Positions 1 to 11,304 of a stretch of 64,000 nt of DNA are shown piece by piece. The DNA lies in NCBI GenBank assembly GCA_947471745.1, contig CANJKZ010000068.1:1779001-1843000 (forward strand), written 5' to 3'. The position numbers were made by a program, and so were the translations under genes. The notes below the pieces were generated by a model. The model made no database searches and was not told the DNA's origin. It saw only the letters and a list, made by a program, of their open reading frames with translations. Every line of letters begins with the position of its first letter. Position 1 is the stretch's first letter. The stretch comes from Closterium sp. Naga37s-1 (Eukaryota; Streptophyta; Zygnematophyceae; Desmidiales; Closteriaceae).

Positions 1-776
1 GGCGTAGACGGTGAGACGGCGTTCATGCACGCAGTTCTGAATATCGACAGCCACTGCAGTCCTGTGATATCTGGTGGAAAGAGAGTGTAAGAAGGACAAC
101 AGGGAAGATGGGGCATGGAATTTTAGTGAGACGGTAGCTTATCGCGATGCGTTTCTAAACAACGTCAGCCATAGCTCTCCTGCGATATCTGGAGGGAAGT
201 GAAGAGCGTCAACAGAGAAGATGGAGCATGGAAATCAAGGCAAGAAAAAATGAGCTAGTGCCGTGCTCAGGATAGAGTTTGAAGGTGTTGGGTCGCATGT
301 GACGATTGTCGAAATGTTGGCGAATTGTTTTGCGAGGTCGTCGAAACCCTGGACAGTTGGGATGTACAGAACCTGTGGGCTCAGACGAATCATCACGAAG
401 CTTGGCGAATAACGGAAACCTTAGGCCATTTGGTTTCTGTTCGCCACTGAAGTCCAAACCAAACTGGGCTGTCAAATCCAATTGCGACACCGCACCAATT
501 GAGTGAGACTGTTTTTGACGCGTCAGCAACCCTTATCTTGTAAATATCTCGCTATAGATGTGTGTGCGATAACGCCGAGGAATTTTTGCAAATACGAACT
601 CAGATCCCAAGATCATGCAATTTCGGTGCGCTCGCTGAACCACTCTACATCTAGCAGAACCGAAGGTAATTCTCTGTACCAGATTGGCACGTGTAGTGCT
701 GGTTCATTGCGTTGCGACCTGTAGAGACAATGGGGAAGGGGGGACATAGTTTCTGACAAGCGTAGCAATATTTCAG
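1..776. other. No gene recognised; two-copy degenerate direct repeat at the left edge
   Basis: No coding region stands out. Two imperfect copies of a unit of roughly 110 bases lie at about 12-122 and 128-235. Both run from a GTGAGACGG start through a GATATCTGG core to an AAGATGG(G/A)GCATGGAA end. The unit is not recognised as a known element. The rest up to 776 holds only short open frames without convincing composition. Confidence 0.4.
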
Positions 777-1505
777 CACTGGTGTCGTTCTGTAGGCACC
801 TGACGATTGGGGGAGGAGGGAGGGAGAAGGGAAATGAGGAGGGTTCCGAGGTGGGTTCCGAGGTCGATTTCCCCCACCTGGGCAAATACCCGAGATGGGA
901 AATTTCGGATTCTAGGAAGGTAGTTTCCGAGGGAAAATGACGAACTTCTCGCGGAATTTCTCGCGTCCAATGGACGGGTAAATCGTGACAATCGAATGCA
1001 GGACGATGGTAATGTTTCGGGGCTGGGCATTTTCAACATAAAAAACCCCAACATACAGGAGTGGTGAGCAGGCCGCCAGGGTTTCCACATTGGTGGTTGA
1101 TGTGTGTTTTTCTTTTTCGATTTGAGATTTGCAACCCTGTTTGGGTTAGTGGCTGTACAGGGAAGCTTGTTTCTTGGGTGGGAGGCTGGTGTTCCCACGC
1201 CCAGCTCCTCCCTCCCGTCACCGTCGCACTTCCCCGTGAAGGGTGGGTGGCCGATGGCGGGGCGGAGGCAAATAAATTTTCCCGAGGAGGAAGGTGGTGA
1301 GGGGAAATAAGAACCTTCCTGGGGGTGCATTTACCTGGAGGGAAATGACTGTTCTGCAGGCATTTCCCTTCGATTAGGTTCGGAAGGGAAATGACTACCA
1401 CGTCAGCCTTTTTGGGCTGACCGCCATTTCGAACCTAAAATTGCAGAGGCAGGCAGCTTCCTATTTTCCCTCCCCCTTCCCTCCGTCGTGCCTACAGAAC
1501 GACGC

Positions 1506-1630
1506 TGAAAAGAAACGAGGAATGGAATGACTAAGGGAAAGTTGGGTACAAAATGCAAACCCTAGAAAACTGTACCCCATATGTGCTACCCCACTATAGC
1601 CTACAGTAGCTATGTCATATAAATCGGACA
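1506..1630 (-). repeat. 3' LTR of copia element 1
   Basis: This 125-base LTR starts TGAAAAGAAACGAGG and ends GGACA on the plus strand. It matches 8848-8972 with about two differences. The adjoining ATAGGCAAAGTGGGG block is shared with the other elements of this family at 27914, 46492 and 58762. Confidence 0.95.
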
Positions 1631-1837
1631 CACCCCCATAGGCAAAGTGGGGGAGAACAAGGGGTCACAAGACCAGTCAAGCAAAGCAAAGCAAGCTCAG
1701 GGTGGATCACAAAGTCACCACACATTCCGAGCACAAGTTCAAGGCCACAAGGCCAGTTCACATGCAGGATTACATATATATATAAGGCTAGACAAGCAAG
1801 AGCAGGTGTATATATATATGCAACAGTACAAACAAGG

Positions 1838-4800
1838 TCAAGGGGTGAGCAAGTGAGGCAAGGTAGGCACAAGACCCAGCTGAGTACAGAAGCGCTGATG
1901 ATCACAAGGCGCAAGTGCCTTGGTGAAGATATCAGCAGTGTTGGCCTGAGAGGCCACGTACGCAAGCCGCAGCTGACCACGCTGCTGTAGCTCACGAGCA
2001 AGGAAGTAGCGGAGAGCAATGTGCTTCGTTCTGTGCTCCAGTCTCTGCTCTCGACACAAGGCCAGCATGGCCTTGTTGTCTACGTACAGCACTGGAGGAG
2101 AACGAGGCGGCTCTCCGAGGTCAGTCAGCAGGTAGGTGAGCCAGCGAAGCTCCTGTGCAGCCATGGCCCCGGCGTAGATCTCAGCCTCACAACTGGAGCC
2201 GAGAACAGAAGACGAGCGGGTAGCCCGCCACGAAACAGAGCCGGAACCAAGGCTGAAGGTGTAACCCTGTGACGACCGCTGCGTAGCCTGGTCGTCAGCC
2301 CAAGAAGCGTCTGCGTGCCCAGTGAGGACCACTGGACTCTGCCCTCCAAGCACAAGCCCCATGCCCGACGTACTGCACAAGTAACGCAACACCCTCTTCG
2401 CTGCAGCCATGTGCTCCGGTCTGTGTCTCCCAGGAGCAACATAGCGTGCGAGAATGCTAAGAGGGTATGCGAGGTCAGGTCGTGTGCAGGTCATCAGGTA
2501 CATGAGGCAGCCAACAAGCTCTGGGTACGGGCCACTCGACTCTACGGACTCATCCGAAGGCAGAGCTGAGAGCGAGTGGCGAGTAGGCAGAGGAGTGGCC
2601 TGAGGCTAGGAGTACGTGAAGCCGAAGCGCTGAAGGACCTGCTGCACCATGTGTGACTGAGTCAGGGTAATGGTGCGGCGTGCTCTGTCCCGGGTGATCT
2701 GCAAGCCAAGGTAGCTGCGCAGTTCACCCAGGTCTGTGCACGTGTGTCTCTTCTGCAGCTCGGACTTCACGTGGGCGAGTCCAGCAGTGTCAGCTGTGGC
2801 AAAGACCAAGTCGTCGACGTACACGAGGATGTAGAACGGCGGCAAAGAAGTGTCGGTGCGCAGAAACAGCGACGGGTCGGCAGTAGAGGGAGCAAACCCA
2901 AGAGCCGCAAGTGTAGTCCTCAGTGTGTCGTGCCACTCACGCGGTGCCTGGCGGAGACCGTAGACTGGCCGCCGGAGGCTCCACTGGGTGCCAGGAGGAA
3001 AAGACCCAGTGAAGCCAGGTGGGCGACGCAGCCAGATCTCCTCGTGCAGGCTGCCCTGCAAGAAAGCAGTGCTGAAGTCAAGAGAGTGCAGCTCGTAGTC
3101 GCGGTGAGCAGCTATGTGCAGCAGTACCCGAAGAGTGGTCATCTTCGGGGTGGGAGAGAAGGTCTGAAAGTAGTCAACTCCCTGCCGCTGACTGAAGCCA
3201 CGAGCCACGTAACGCGCCTTGAAGACAGGCGGAGAACCCGGCGGCCGCTTCACCCTGAAAATCCACATGCCACTGACGATGTTCGCCCCAGGCGGGGGAA
3301 CCTCGTCAACGTAGGTGCCTGTGGACTTCCAGGAAGCCATCTCTGTGTCCATAGCTGCCTGCCACTGAGAGGAGTAGGGACCCTCTATCGCCTCTGCGTA
3401 AGAGCACGGAGTCGGGATGTCAAGTGCATCCGGGTCTCCCTCAGGGGTAAGCAGTACGGACACGAGATGAGGTGAAGCAGCAGCCAAACACTGGAACTCC
3501 TCCTGCCTGTCCTCAAGGACGTCCGTGCCAAGGGCACACTCACCCCCGACGGACGGAGGACAGACAGACTCAGACTCAGCGACAAGACAAGCAGCGTAGT
3601 CTAGACGACAGCGAGCAGCAAAGTCGACGAGCTCAGCAACTAGGGCAGACGCAGCAGTGGACGCAAAGGAAGGGTCAGTGACGATAGTAGCAAGAAGACG
3701 CGTGACAGTAGGACTGGCAGCACGAAGAGAGTCCGACTCCGGGTCGGGAAGAGCAGGAAGAGAGGACTCAGGAGGAGAAGGCAAAGGGGCACGCAGAGGA
3801 GCAGTGGACGGACGCAGAGACATCCGGTGCGTGCCAGGGACAGGAGGAGGACGCTGACGCGAACCACGACCACTAGCGCGAGCAGTACGGACAGGCGACG
3901 CAGGACGCGACGCAGGCTCACGACGCTCAGCAAGACCTCGAGTAGGACCAGTGTAGGGAGAAGGAGCGGGCAGTGGGGAGGCCGGCTGTAACTGTAACTG
4001 TGACAGGACAGGCTGTGGACACTCTAAGGGAGGAGGAGGACCAGTAGAAGGCGGGAGACCAAGAACCTGCTGAAGGAGCGGAACGAAGTACGGCCGAGGC
4101 CGCGCGGCGACTCCAGACACAGCAGGGACAGCACCAGTACCCCCAGCGGCAGCACCAGCGCCAGCAGCACCTCCAGCTCCAGTACCTCCAGCAGCACCAG
4201 TAGCACCCCCAGCAGGACCGCCTCCAGGACCGACAGCAGTAGCCTCAGCGTCAACACCCTCAGCAGCTCCAGCTCCAGTCGTACCCGTAGGCCCAGCAGC
4301 TCCAGTACTCCCAGTACGAGCACCTCCGGGACCCGCGGCACCAGAACCCTCAGTAGCCGAAGAACCTCCAGCACCAGCAGCACGCCTCCAGCGCCGGGCA
4401 AACCACTCGCGCAGCTCCTGTGGGGAGAGTGGCTTCCGCCGAGACGAAGCACCCGGAGAACCTCCAGGCTCAGCACCGCCAGACGCCACACAAGCAGGCC
4501 CAGCTCCCTCAGGCTCCGTACCCCCAGGCTCAGCACCTCCAGGCGTAGCACCCCCAGGCTCAGCACCCCCAGGCTCAGCACCCCCAGGCTCAGCACCCCC
4601 AGTAGTAGCACCTCCAGGCTCAGTACCCCCAGGCTCAGCACCCCCAGTAGTAGCACACTCAGGCTCAGCACCCCCAGGCGTAGCACCCACACGCTCAGCA
4701 CCCCCAGAGTCAGCACCCCTAGGCTCAGCACCCTCAACAGCACCAGAGTCACCAGTAACCTCGACAGGCTCGACTGCGTCTACCTGGGACACACCTGAAG

Positions 4801-7795
4801 GGGCAGGACCCTGAGGGGGGAGGGGGTCTACCGGGGGGGGACCTGGCACAAGGAAGAGCGGTGGTGGGGGGAGGGACGGAGTGCGGTAGGGGAAGAGGCG
4901 GTAGTAGGGTACCGACTCGTCAAACGTGACGTCCTGGGAGGACAGAACACGGCGAGAGGTGGGGTGGTAGAACTGCCACCCTGGCGCGTCAGGGGGGAAG
5001 CCAAGGAAGACGCAAGGAGCAGCACGAGGGGACAGCTTGTCCGCAGACAAGTCGCGGACAAACGCCCGAGATCCCCAGACACGGAACGCAGACGCATCGC
5101 CAACCTTCCCCGTCCACAGCAAAGCTGGGGAGGTCTCCGGCCTGGAGACCCTAGGGTGAAGGTTGATCTGATGCGCCGCGTACCGAACCGCAAACGGCCA
5201 CAGAAAATGGGGGGCAGCCGCATGCATCATGGACGTACGGGCGACGTCCATGACCATGCCAATGCGGCGCTCAGCAATCCCATTTTGCTGTGGAGAGTCC
5301 GGAAGCGTGAAGGTCTGGCGGATGCCTCGTGCACGACAGTAGGCTCGCAGAAGGCCAGAGGAGAACTCTCCACCTCTGTCAGAGTGCAGACGCAGAACAG
5401 GAAAGTCCGAGCCGAAGCTCTGCCTGAGCTGGAGATGAGCTGCGCGGATCCAGTCGATCAACACCTCAGTGACATCACCCTTGCTGCGCAAGGGGAAGAC
5501 TGTGGTGTAACGCGTGTAGTCGTCAACCACCAGCAGGAAGTAGCGCTCGTGACCCTGTCCACGGACGCGGGCCGGGCCCCACACGTCCATGTGAAGCGTC
5601 TGCAGCGGGGCCTCTGTCGGAGGAAACTGGGAGGAGTGAGGGGCAGCCCGCTGCCGCCCCTCGACACAGGGGACGCAGGTAGGGGCAGGCCCCGGAGGAA
5701 GGGGAGGGAGGGACCGGGGAAGACCAGAGACAAGGACACGGGAGGCCATGCCTCGGAGACGAGGCAGGGAGGGGTGACCAAGGCGGTGGTGCCAGAGGAG
5801 AGTCTCGTGAGACAGGAGGCGACACGAGCAGGGGGCAGACTCAGGACCAGACCTGGACGCTGCAGCAAACACCTGACCCGACGCAGCTACCTGACCAGAC
5901 GCAGTGACTGGAGGAGATGCAGTGGTCAGGGTGTACAGGCTCGACCCCGGCCGACGGGTAAACGTGGCCAGGTGTCGGCCAGTCCGAGCGTCCGTGCAGT
6001 GGGTCACCCGCTGACTCGCAGGAGTGAACTGGTGAACCCCCGCATCCTGTAGGTCAGCACCACTCACCAAGTTCGTAGAGAACGAGGGGAGGTAAAGACC
6101 AGACAGGGTGCCAGAGGGGGCCGCCGGACACGAGAGGACAGTGGAGAAGTGAGCAAGGACAGGACCCCCAGAGGGGTCTGCCAGAGAGACCGCAACTGGC
6201 CGGCCAAGCGGCGTGAGTGTGGTGCGGTCTCGAAAGAAGGAGCGAGAAGCCCCCGAGTCAAGGGTGAAGGTGTGGGAGGCCGAAGCCGACGCAGAACCTG
6301 AGAGAGCAGACTCACCAGCACCTGAGGGAGCAGACGCACCTAGAGCAGCAGCCTCGCTAGCACCTAGAGCAGCAGCCTCACCAGTACCTAGAGCAGCAGT
6401 CTCAATGCCCGGGTTGGGCGAAAAACACCGGTAACAGTCACCCTCATCACTAATAGTCACAGTATACATAGCAGCAAGAATAGCATCAAAGTCAAGGTCA
6501 AAGACAGCGACACCCGCCCTAGACAGCTCACCCCAGCGGGGGATCTCAGTGGCCTCAGGGAACTGGTGACGCCAAGCGTCCGTCAGGCGGCCAAAGCAGC
6601 GCTCGGTGGAGTGCGCACCCCCGCACTGGTCACCCGCGCGGTCGCCGGTGCGGAGGACGTAGGTGCACGGACCAGTACCCCCACCCCGCTGGCGTGCAGC
6701 GTACCACTCACGGAGCTGCTGAGGGGGGGGGATGTCACGAGTGCGCTGCTGCTGCTGCTGCTGCTGGCGCTGACCACCACCGGAGCCGACCCTCTGCGCA
6801 GCGCCACCCCGACCAGCTCCACCTCCTCCGCCGCCGCCTCCTCCACCGCCGCTACCTCCGCTCCCACCGCCACCGCCGCCGCCGCCTCCGCCTCCACCGC
6901 CGCCACCGACACCTCCACCCCCACCACCACCCCCACCGCCACCCCCACCCCCTCCACTGCCTCCACCGCCGCGTCCACCGCCCTCGCTAGCTCCTCCAGT
7001 GCCCCTGCCCCCCTTGCCCTTGCCAGGGCGGCGTCTCCCGCTAGGGGTAGACGCCGCACCGACCGACTCAAGCCCAACGAGGTCGGCCGCAGCAGCAGAG
7101 GCAACAGAGGGCAAAAGGGGGGAGGGGGAACACCCCTCAAAGATGGGGGTGCGAGGGTCACCACGAGAGGCTCCTACAGCGACTATGCTCTTCTCTGCTG
7201 CTAGGAGGGACTTCTCGAGGAGGTCAACGGTGAGAGTGGTGGGGCAAACTGAGAGGAAGTGGTCCCTGACTACGCGAAGGGAGTCAGGGAACCGGGTGAC
7301 TATGTAGTAGAGGGTGATGTACATGGGGGGGGGGTTCTTGGCGCAGAACTCAGCAGGAAGCGCAGCGCGGTAGCGAGTGTCACTAGTGCGGAGGTGCGTA
7401 ATGAGGTCAGCGACTGTGGGAAAGGCAGCAAGGTCAGGGAAGAGGTACGGTAGCATGAGGCGGCTCAGTGCAGCAGTGGCAGGGGAGGAGTAGCGCGCAA
7501 CTACAGCGTCGTACAAGGTGTGAGCACTCTTGTACTGGCTAAAGTGCGCACGCTCAGAGGTAGGCAGGTGGCGACGCACAGCAAGACGTGCAGCAGCATC
7601 GCGCGTGGCCCACTGTGAGCGAACAGTGGCGTCAGCATCAGCAGCGGGGGCAGGGGAGGCACCAGAAGTGAGGTCAAAGAGGGAGAGGCCGTCTGCTCTG
7701 TCGCACTGTAAGAAAAGCTGCAGGTCATCTATCCAGACGTCAAAGTCAATGGCCCGACCCTCAGCGTCAAAAGTGAGGACACTAGGGGTAGCCAT
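1838..7795 (-). pseudogene. gag-pol coding region of copia element 1
   Basis: A long minus-strand reading region starts with ATG at 7795 and encodes one polyprotein of about 1,950 residues. Visible signatures in order: a gag part (residues 1-250); a run of nearly pure glycine (about residues 260-330); a Cys/His cluster near residue 380; protease LDSGAS; the integrase HHRLGHPS and CVPC zinc site followed by DVWGPA, SDRGGEF and QQNGIAERR; RT with RYVARGF and YVDDLV; and RNase H with DASWADD and the TADIFTKAL tail. This is the standard Ty1/copia order. The glycine tract in gag is unusually long. It appears broken about once and is otherwise well kept. Many plus-strand open frames across it are antisense shadows. 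Confidence 0.9.
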
Positions 7796-7859
7796 GACAG
7801 CAGTAGACTAGCAGCGCAAACAGTAGGGTGAGGGCAGTGCTGTGAAAAAGGCGCTGCTC

Positions 7860-8500
7860 TTACCGGACAGGGCGGCTCGGGTGGCTCGGCTGCAGGGCGG
7901 CTCGGCGGCTCGGCTGCTGGGCGGCTCGGCGGCTCTGCTGCTGGGCGGCTCGGCGGCTCGGCTGCTCGGCGGCTCGGCGGCTCGGCTTCTGGGCGGCTCG
8001 GCTGCTGGGCGGCTCGGCGGCTGGGCGGCTCGGCTGCTTGGCGGCGCGGCGGGGCCGCTGAGAGGGCGGCTTCCGGGGCCGCTGGGAGGAGGCGGCGAGG
8101 CCGCTGAGAGGAGGCGGTGGGGCCGCAGGTAGGTGGCGGGGCCGCTAGTAGGTGGCGGGGCCGCAGGTAGGTGGCGGGGCCGCTGGTAGGTGGCGGGGCC
8201 GCAGGTAGGTGGCGGGGCCAGCACAGGTAGGTGGCGGGGCCGCGGGTAGGTGGCGGGGCCGCTGGTAGGTGGCGGGGCCGCAGGTAGGTGGCGGGGCCGC
8301 TAGTAGGTGGCGGGGCCGCAGGTAGGTGGCGGGGCCGCTGGTAGGTGGCGGGGCCGCAGGTAGGTGGCGGGGCCAGCACAGGTAGGTGGCGGGGCCGCGG
8401 GTAGGTGGCGGGGCCGCTGGTAGGTGGCGGGGCCGCAGAGGTAGGTGGCGGGGCCGCACAGGTAGGTGGCGGGGCCGCACAGGTAGGTGGCGGGGCCGTG
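7860..8500. repeat. GC-rich tandem repeats in the 5' leader of copia element 1
   Basis: Between gag and the 5' LTR are two arrays. At about 7866-8060 the plus strand repeats 9-12-base GGCGGCTCGGCTG-like units. At about 8125-8495 an 18-base unit, GGTAGGTGGCGGGGCCGC with small variants, repeats about 20 times. A larger period is visible: the variant CAGCACAGGTAGG occurs at about 8218 and again about 153 bases later. In the element's own sense the leader RNA would be very C-rich. Copia element 2 has a comparable GC-rich leader, so such arrays belong to the family. Confidence 0.85.
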
Positions 8501-8847
8501 AAGGGCGGCAACGAGCCGTAGGGGGCCGTGAGGGGCCGCGGGAGGGGCCGTAAGGGGCGTCACGAGGGGCCGTAAGGGCGGCGCGACGGGCGCGACGGGC
8601 CGTAAGGGCGGCACGAAGGGCCGTAAGGGCGGCGCGAAGGGCCGTAGGTGGGCGGCGCGACGAGCCGTGAGGGGGGCCGCTAAGGGCGACGCGACGGGGC
8701 CGTGAGGGGCCTAGCGAGGGCGCGACGGTAGGGGGAGCACACAGGGCGCGACTCGGGCCTGAGCGAAGCGCGCTCCGGGCAGGAAAAAAAATTTTCGTGG
8801 TGGTGGGCCCTAGGAATCGTTCCCACTAGGGAACCTGCTCGATACCA

Positions 8848-8972
8848 TGAAAAGAAACGAGGAATGGAATGACTAAGGGAAAGTTGGGTACAAAATGCAA
8901 ACCCTAGAAAACTGTACCCCATATGTGCTACCCCACTATAGCCTACAGTAGCTCTGTCATATAAATCTGACA
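8848..8972 (-). repeat. 5' LTR of copia element 1
   Basis: This 125-base LTR is followed outward by the target duplication GACGC. On the inner side lies the minus-strand primer site TGGTATCGAGCAGG. It is nearly identical to 1506-1630. Confidence 0.95.
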
Positions 8973-9098
8973 GACGCCACTGTTTCCCCTCCTAAACACT
9001 GTTTCAAGTGAACTAATTCATTGCTCGTGCAAGGGTGAGTGCGCATAGTTGGGGAACACCCAGATTCGGGCATGGGATGTGGCCTCGCGAATTTTGTA

Positions 9099-9149
9099 GA
9101 GGAAGTGCGTGGTGAGAGGAAGTGCGTGGTGAGAGGAAGTGCGTGGTGA
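9099..9149. repeat. 17-base repeat, three copies
   Basis: The unit GAGGAAGTGCGTGGTGA occurs three times in a row. It lies about 90 bases upstream of the tRNA gene, and no function is evident. Confidence 0.9.
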
Positions 9150-9238
9150 GAGGCACGCCAGCGCGGGGAGTGCAATGGGTGTGGGAGGCAGTGCTGTAGT
9201 GTAGCTCGTCGTATTGTTTTGTTAGATCATCAAACATC

Positions 9239-9312
9239 GGTTTCGTGGTGTAGTTGGTTATCACGTCAGTCTAACACGCTGAAGGCCTCCAGTTCAAGTC
9301 CGGGCGAAGCTT
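9239..9312 (+). tRNA. tRNA-Val (anticodon AAC)
   Basis: The sequence folds as a cloverleaf. The acceptor strand GGTTTCG pairs with CGAAGCT, with wobble pairs. The D arm is the plant-like GTGTAGTTGGTTATCAC. The anticodon stem is TCAGT/GCTGA around the loop CTAACAC, giving anticodon AAC. The T loop is TTCAAGT. It closely resembles plant nuclear tRNA-Val(AAC). The internal promoter boxes are TGGTGTAGTTGG (A) and AGTTCAAGTCC (B), and TTTT directly after the gene fits a Pol III terminator. No CCA is encoded, as expected for eukaryotes. One A-C mismatch in the T stem and a G-U pair closing the acceptor could mean mild decay. No intron is seen. Confidence 0.82.
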
Positions 9313-9661
9313 TTGATTCGTTTAAGTTTTTTGTTGGATCTCCTTCAATGCCTCATGTGCCTTACATGCCATATTGGCTCTCCTCTGCGAGGGTCATAAT
9401 CATCCACCTTTCCTGCAAGCTTGGGGCTCCCATCCTATTCAACACCCTTTCCTCAATCGTCTGACCCCATTCCGCTCCCCTAATCCCCAAGCAGCTCTTG
9501 AGAGGCAAGGGGTGGATGGCACAAATGAACATGGGGGAGGAAGGGGGGAGATGACACAGCCGGCAGCACACAGAGTCTAGTGGGGACGTGGAAGGAAGTG
9601 GGGCGGATGGGAAGTAAGCAAGATGATTGTTGGGCTTATGAGGCTTAGAAACAGAGGAAGA

Positions 9662-9687
9662 GGGGGGGGGGGGGGGGGGGGGGGGGG
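9662..9687. repeat. Poly-G run of about 26 bases
   Basis: This is an uninterrupted G homopolymer on the plus strand. Such runs are prone to length error in sequencing, so its exact length should not be trusted. The surrounding 9313-9960 holds no recognisable gene. Confidence 0.9.
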
Positions 9688-9959
9688 TGATGGGCGCAAC
9701 CATGCATGCCCACCAAGCACACGCATGCGCACCAAGCACGTGGATAGAGAGGGAGTTGCGAGTGAGTGGTCAGCCCACACCCCTGACATTGATGCTGCCG
9801 CTGCCCCTCTGCACGTGTACTCTGCTCCTGTTCCTCATGTCCTTCCTTACCCTCTTGCCCCTCCCTCTGCTCCCTCCCCGGGCCCGGGGCAAGAGTGGTG
9901 ACAGGGAGCGGAGGTGGAGGCGGCAAGGTGGGGCGGAGGAGCAGGTGGAGGGTGAAGAG

Positions 9960-10620
9960 GATGGTGAGAGGCTGGCGGGTGAAGGGGGGGGAGGGGGGTT
10001 TGTGGGGAAGGGGGCAGATGGGTAAGAGAGTGACTTTTGAGTTGAATTGAAAACTGGAGTTGCCGATGGAGGGCAGGAGGATGGTGAGCAGCTGGAAATT
10101 GGGGGTTCTAAAAAAGGATATAGTTGTGTTGATGAGGTGAATTCGTGTGCGTTGAGGCTTTAGTGGTGGCAGGGAAGGCAAGAGGAGGTGGCGAGGAGGG
10201 GTGGAGGGGCAGGTGAGGGGCTCGTAGTGGAGGGGGTGGGGAATGGGGGGCAGATGGGTAAGAGGGCGAATTTTGAGTTGAATTTCAAGGGCTGGAGGAG
10301 CAAGTGGAATGCGAGGAGGAGCGGCTGGAGGAAGGGAGGGAGGGGGGCCAAGGGGGAGATTGGGGCGCAAGGAGTATAGTCGAGTTGGTGAGGTGAATGC
10401 GTGTGCGGTGGGGCTTGTATGGTGCTAGGGAAGGCAAGAGGTGGTGACGAGGAGGGCTGGAGGGGAGGGCGAGCAGTCTTTTGAGGCGCCTAAAAATTGC
10501 GGGATAAAAGACGACTTTTGAGGCGCTTCAAAGGTGGAGGGCGAGCAGGATGGAGACTGGGGGGCAACGGGGCAGATGGGTGAGAAGGGGATAATTGAGT
10601 TGAATCGCAAGGGGTGTGAG
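9960..10620. repeat. Degenerate long tandem repeat (unit about 240-320 bases)
   Basis: The block GCAGATGGGTAAGAG followed by TTGAGTTGAAT recurs at 10014, 10250 and 10572 with similar surroundings. A second block, GGGAAGGCAAGAGG, recurs near 10160 and 10430. Together they indicate about two and a half copies of a G-rich unit of 236 to 322 bases. No coding potential is evident beyond low-complexity Pro/Gly frames. Confidence 0.6.
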
Positions 10621-10663
10621 CAGGTGGAGAGCAAAGAGGGTAGTGCACGGCTGGTGGGAGTGG

Positions 10664-10980
10664 GGAAGTGTGGTGGGGTGGGGAGTATGATGGAAAAGGG
10701 AGTGCGGTGGGGTGGGGAGTATGATGGGATAGGGAGTGTGGTGGGGTGGGGAGTATGATGGGATAGGGAGTGCGGTGGGGTGGGGAGTATGATGGGATAG
10801 GGAGTGTGGTGGGGTGGGGAGTATGATGGGATAGGGAGTGTGGTGGGGTGGGAAGTATGATGGGATAGGGAGTGTGGTGGGGTGGGGAGTATGATGGGAT
10901 AGGGAGTGTGGTGGGGTGGGGAGTATGATGGGATAGGGAGTGTGATGGGGTGGGGAGTATGATGGGATGGGGGGTATGGC
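10664..10980. repeat. Minisatellite, 34-base unit, about nine copies
   Basis: The anchor AGTATGATGG occurs at 10684, 10718, 10752, 10786, 10820, 10854, 10888, 10922 and 10956, exactly 34 bases apart each time. The unit is G-rich (GTGGGGTGGGGAGTATGATG plus GGATAGGGAGTG) and nearly free of C on the plus strand. GGGG/GGGG spacing could favour G-quadruplexes. Pro-rich minus-strand frames across it are repeat artefacts. Confidence 0.95.
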
Positions 10981-11304
10981 GGAGATGGTGAATGAATGCC
11001 TCGTTGTCGTGTTTGTCATGGTTAAAGAGAGGCAATGAGGGTTCCAAAAGATTTATCCTACACACCAGACCAGACCATGCCGTGCCTCATCCCCATACCT
11101 CACTCCCTTACCTCACACCCGTACCTCACGCCCATACCTCGCAACCAGAGGTAGTAGTGGCGCCAGGCGAGCGAAGAGAAGCGCAGATGCGGGAGGGAAG
11201 GGCGCAGTGTGGGGTGAATGCGTGGAGGATGAGAGGGCGAGGGTGGAGGTGGCGCACTAGTGGCAGGGTGGGTGGGCTCATGGGCTGCTGAGTGGGCGTG
11301 GAGC

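Larger units (their letters stand above)
1506..8972 (-). mobile_element. Ty1/copia LTR retrotransposon, element 1, nearly whole
   Basis: Both 125-base LTRs are present and flanked by the 5-base duplication GACGC (1501-1505 and 8973-8977). The element reads on the minus strand. Just inside the right LTR the minus strand reads TGGTATCGAGCAGG, which fits an initiator-Met tRNA primer site. Just inside the left LTR is a purine-rich tract. Parts in element order: leader with GC-rich repeats, gag (from 7795), protease (about 6245), integrase (about 5800-5260), reverse transcriptase (about 3215-2800) and RNase H (about 2500-1838). This gag-PR-INT-RT-RH order defines copia. The LTRs differ at about two positions by eye, so it is young. 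It appears broken about once in its coding region. Confidence 0.95.
777..8982. mobile_element. Putative hAT-like non-autonomous DNA element, split by copia element 1
   Basis: The left end at 777 reads CACTGGTGTCGTTCTGTAGG. The reverse complement of the right end (1487-1505 continued at 8978-8982) reads CAGTGGCGTCGTTCTGTAGG, and three more bases also match, giving about 23 bases of terminal inverted repeat with two mismatches. The CAGTGGCG start is typical of hAT-type ends. Inside are repeated AGGGAAATGA motifs near both ends and no transposase frame, so the native length is only about 0.73 kb. The copia element sits inside the right terminal repeat, whose bases GACGC became its target duplication. 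A clean 8-base host duplication is not visible (TATTTCAG left, TTTCCCCT right), which limits confidence. It could instead be a fold-back element. Confidence 0.45.

Noticed and set aside
4964-6052. Long plus-strand frame of about 360 codons
   Set aside because: It is antisense to the integrase part of copia element 1, and a matching antisense frame occurs in element 2 at 31101-32297, as expected from shared sequence.
6566-7204. Ser/Thr/Ala-rich frames on both strands
   Set aside because: They are other-frame readings of the polyglycine-coding stretch of copia gag.
10490-11065. Pro/His-rich minus-strand frames
   Set aside because: They are translations of the 34-base minisatellite and have no non-repeat core.
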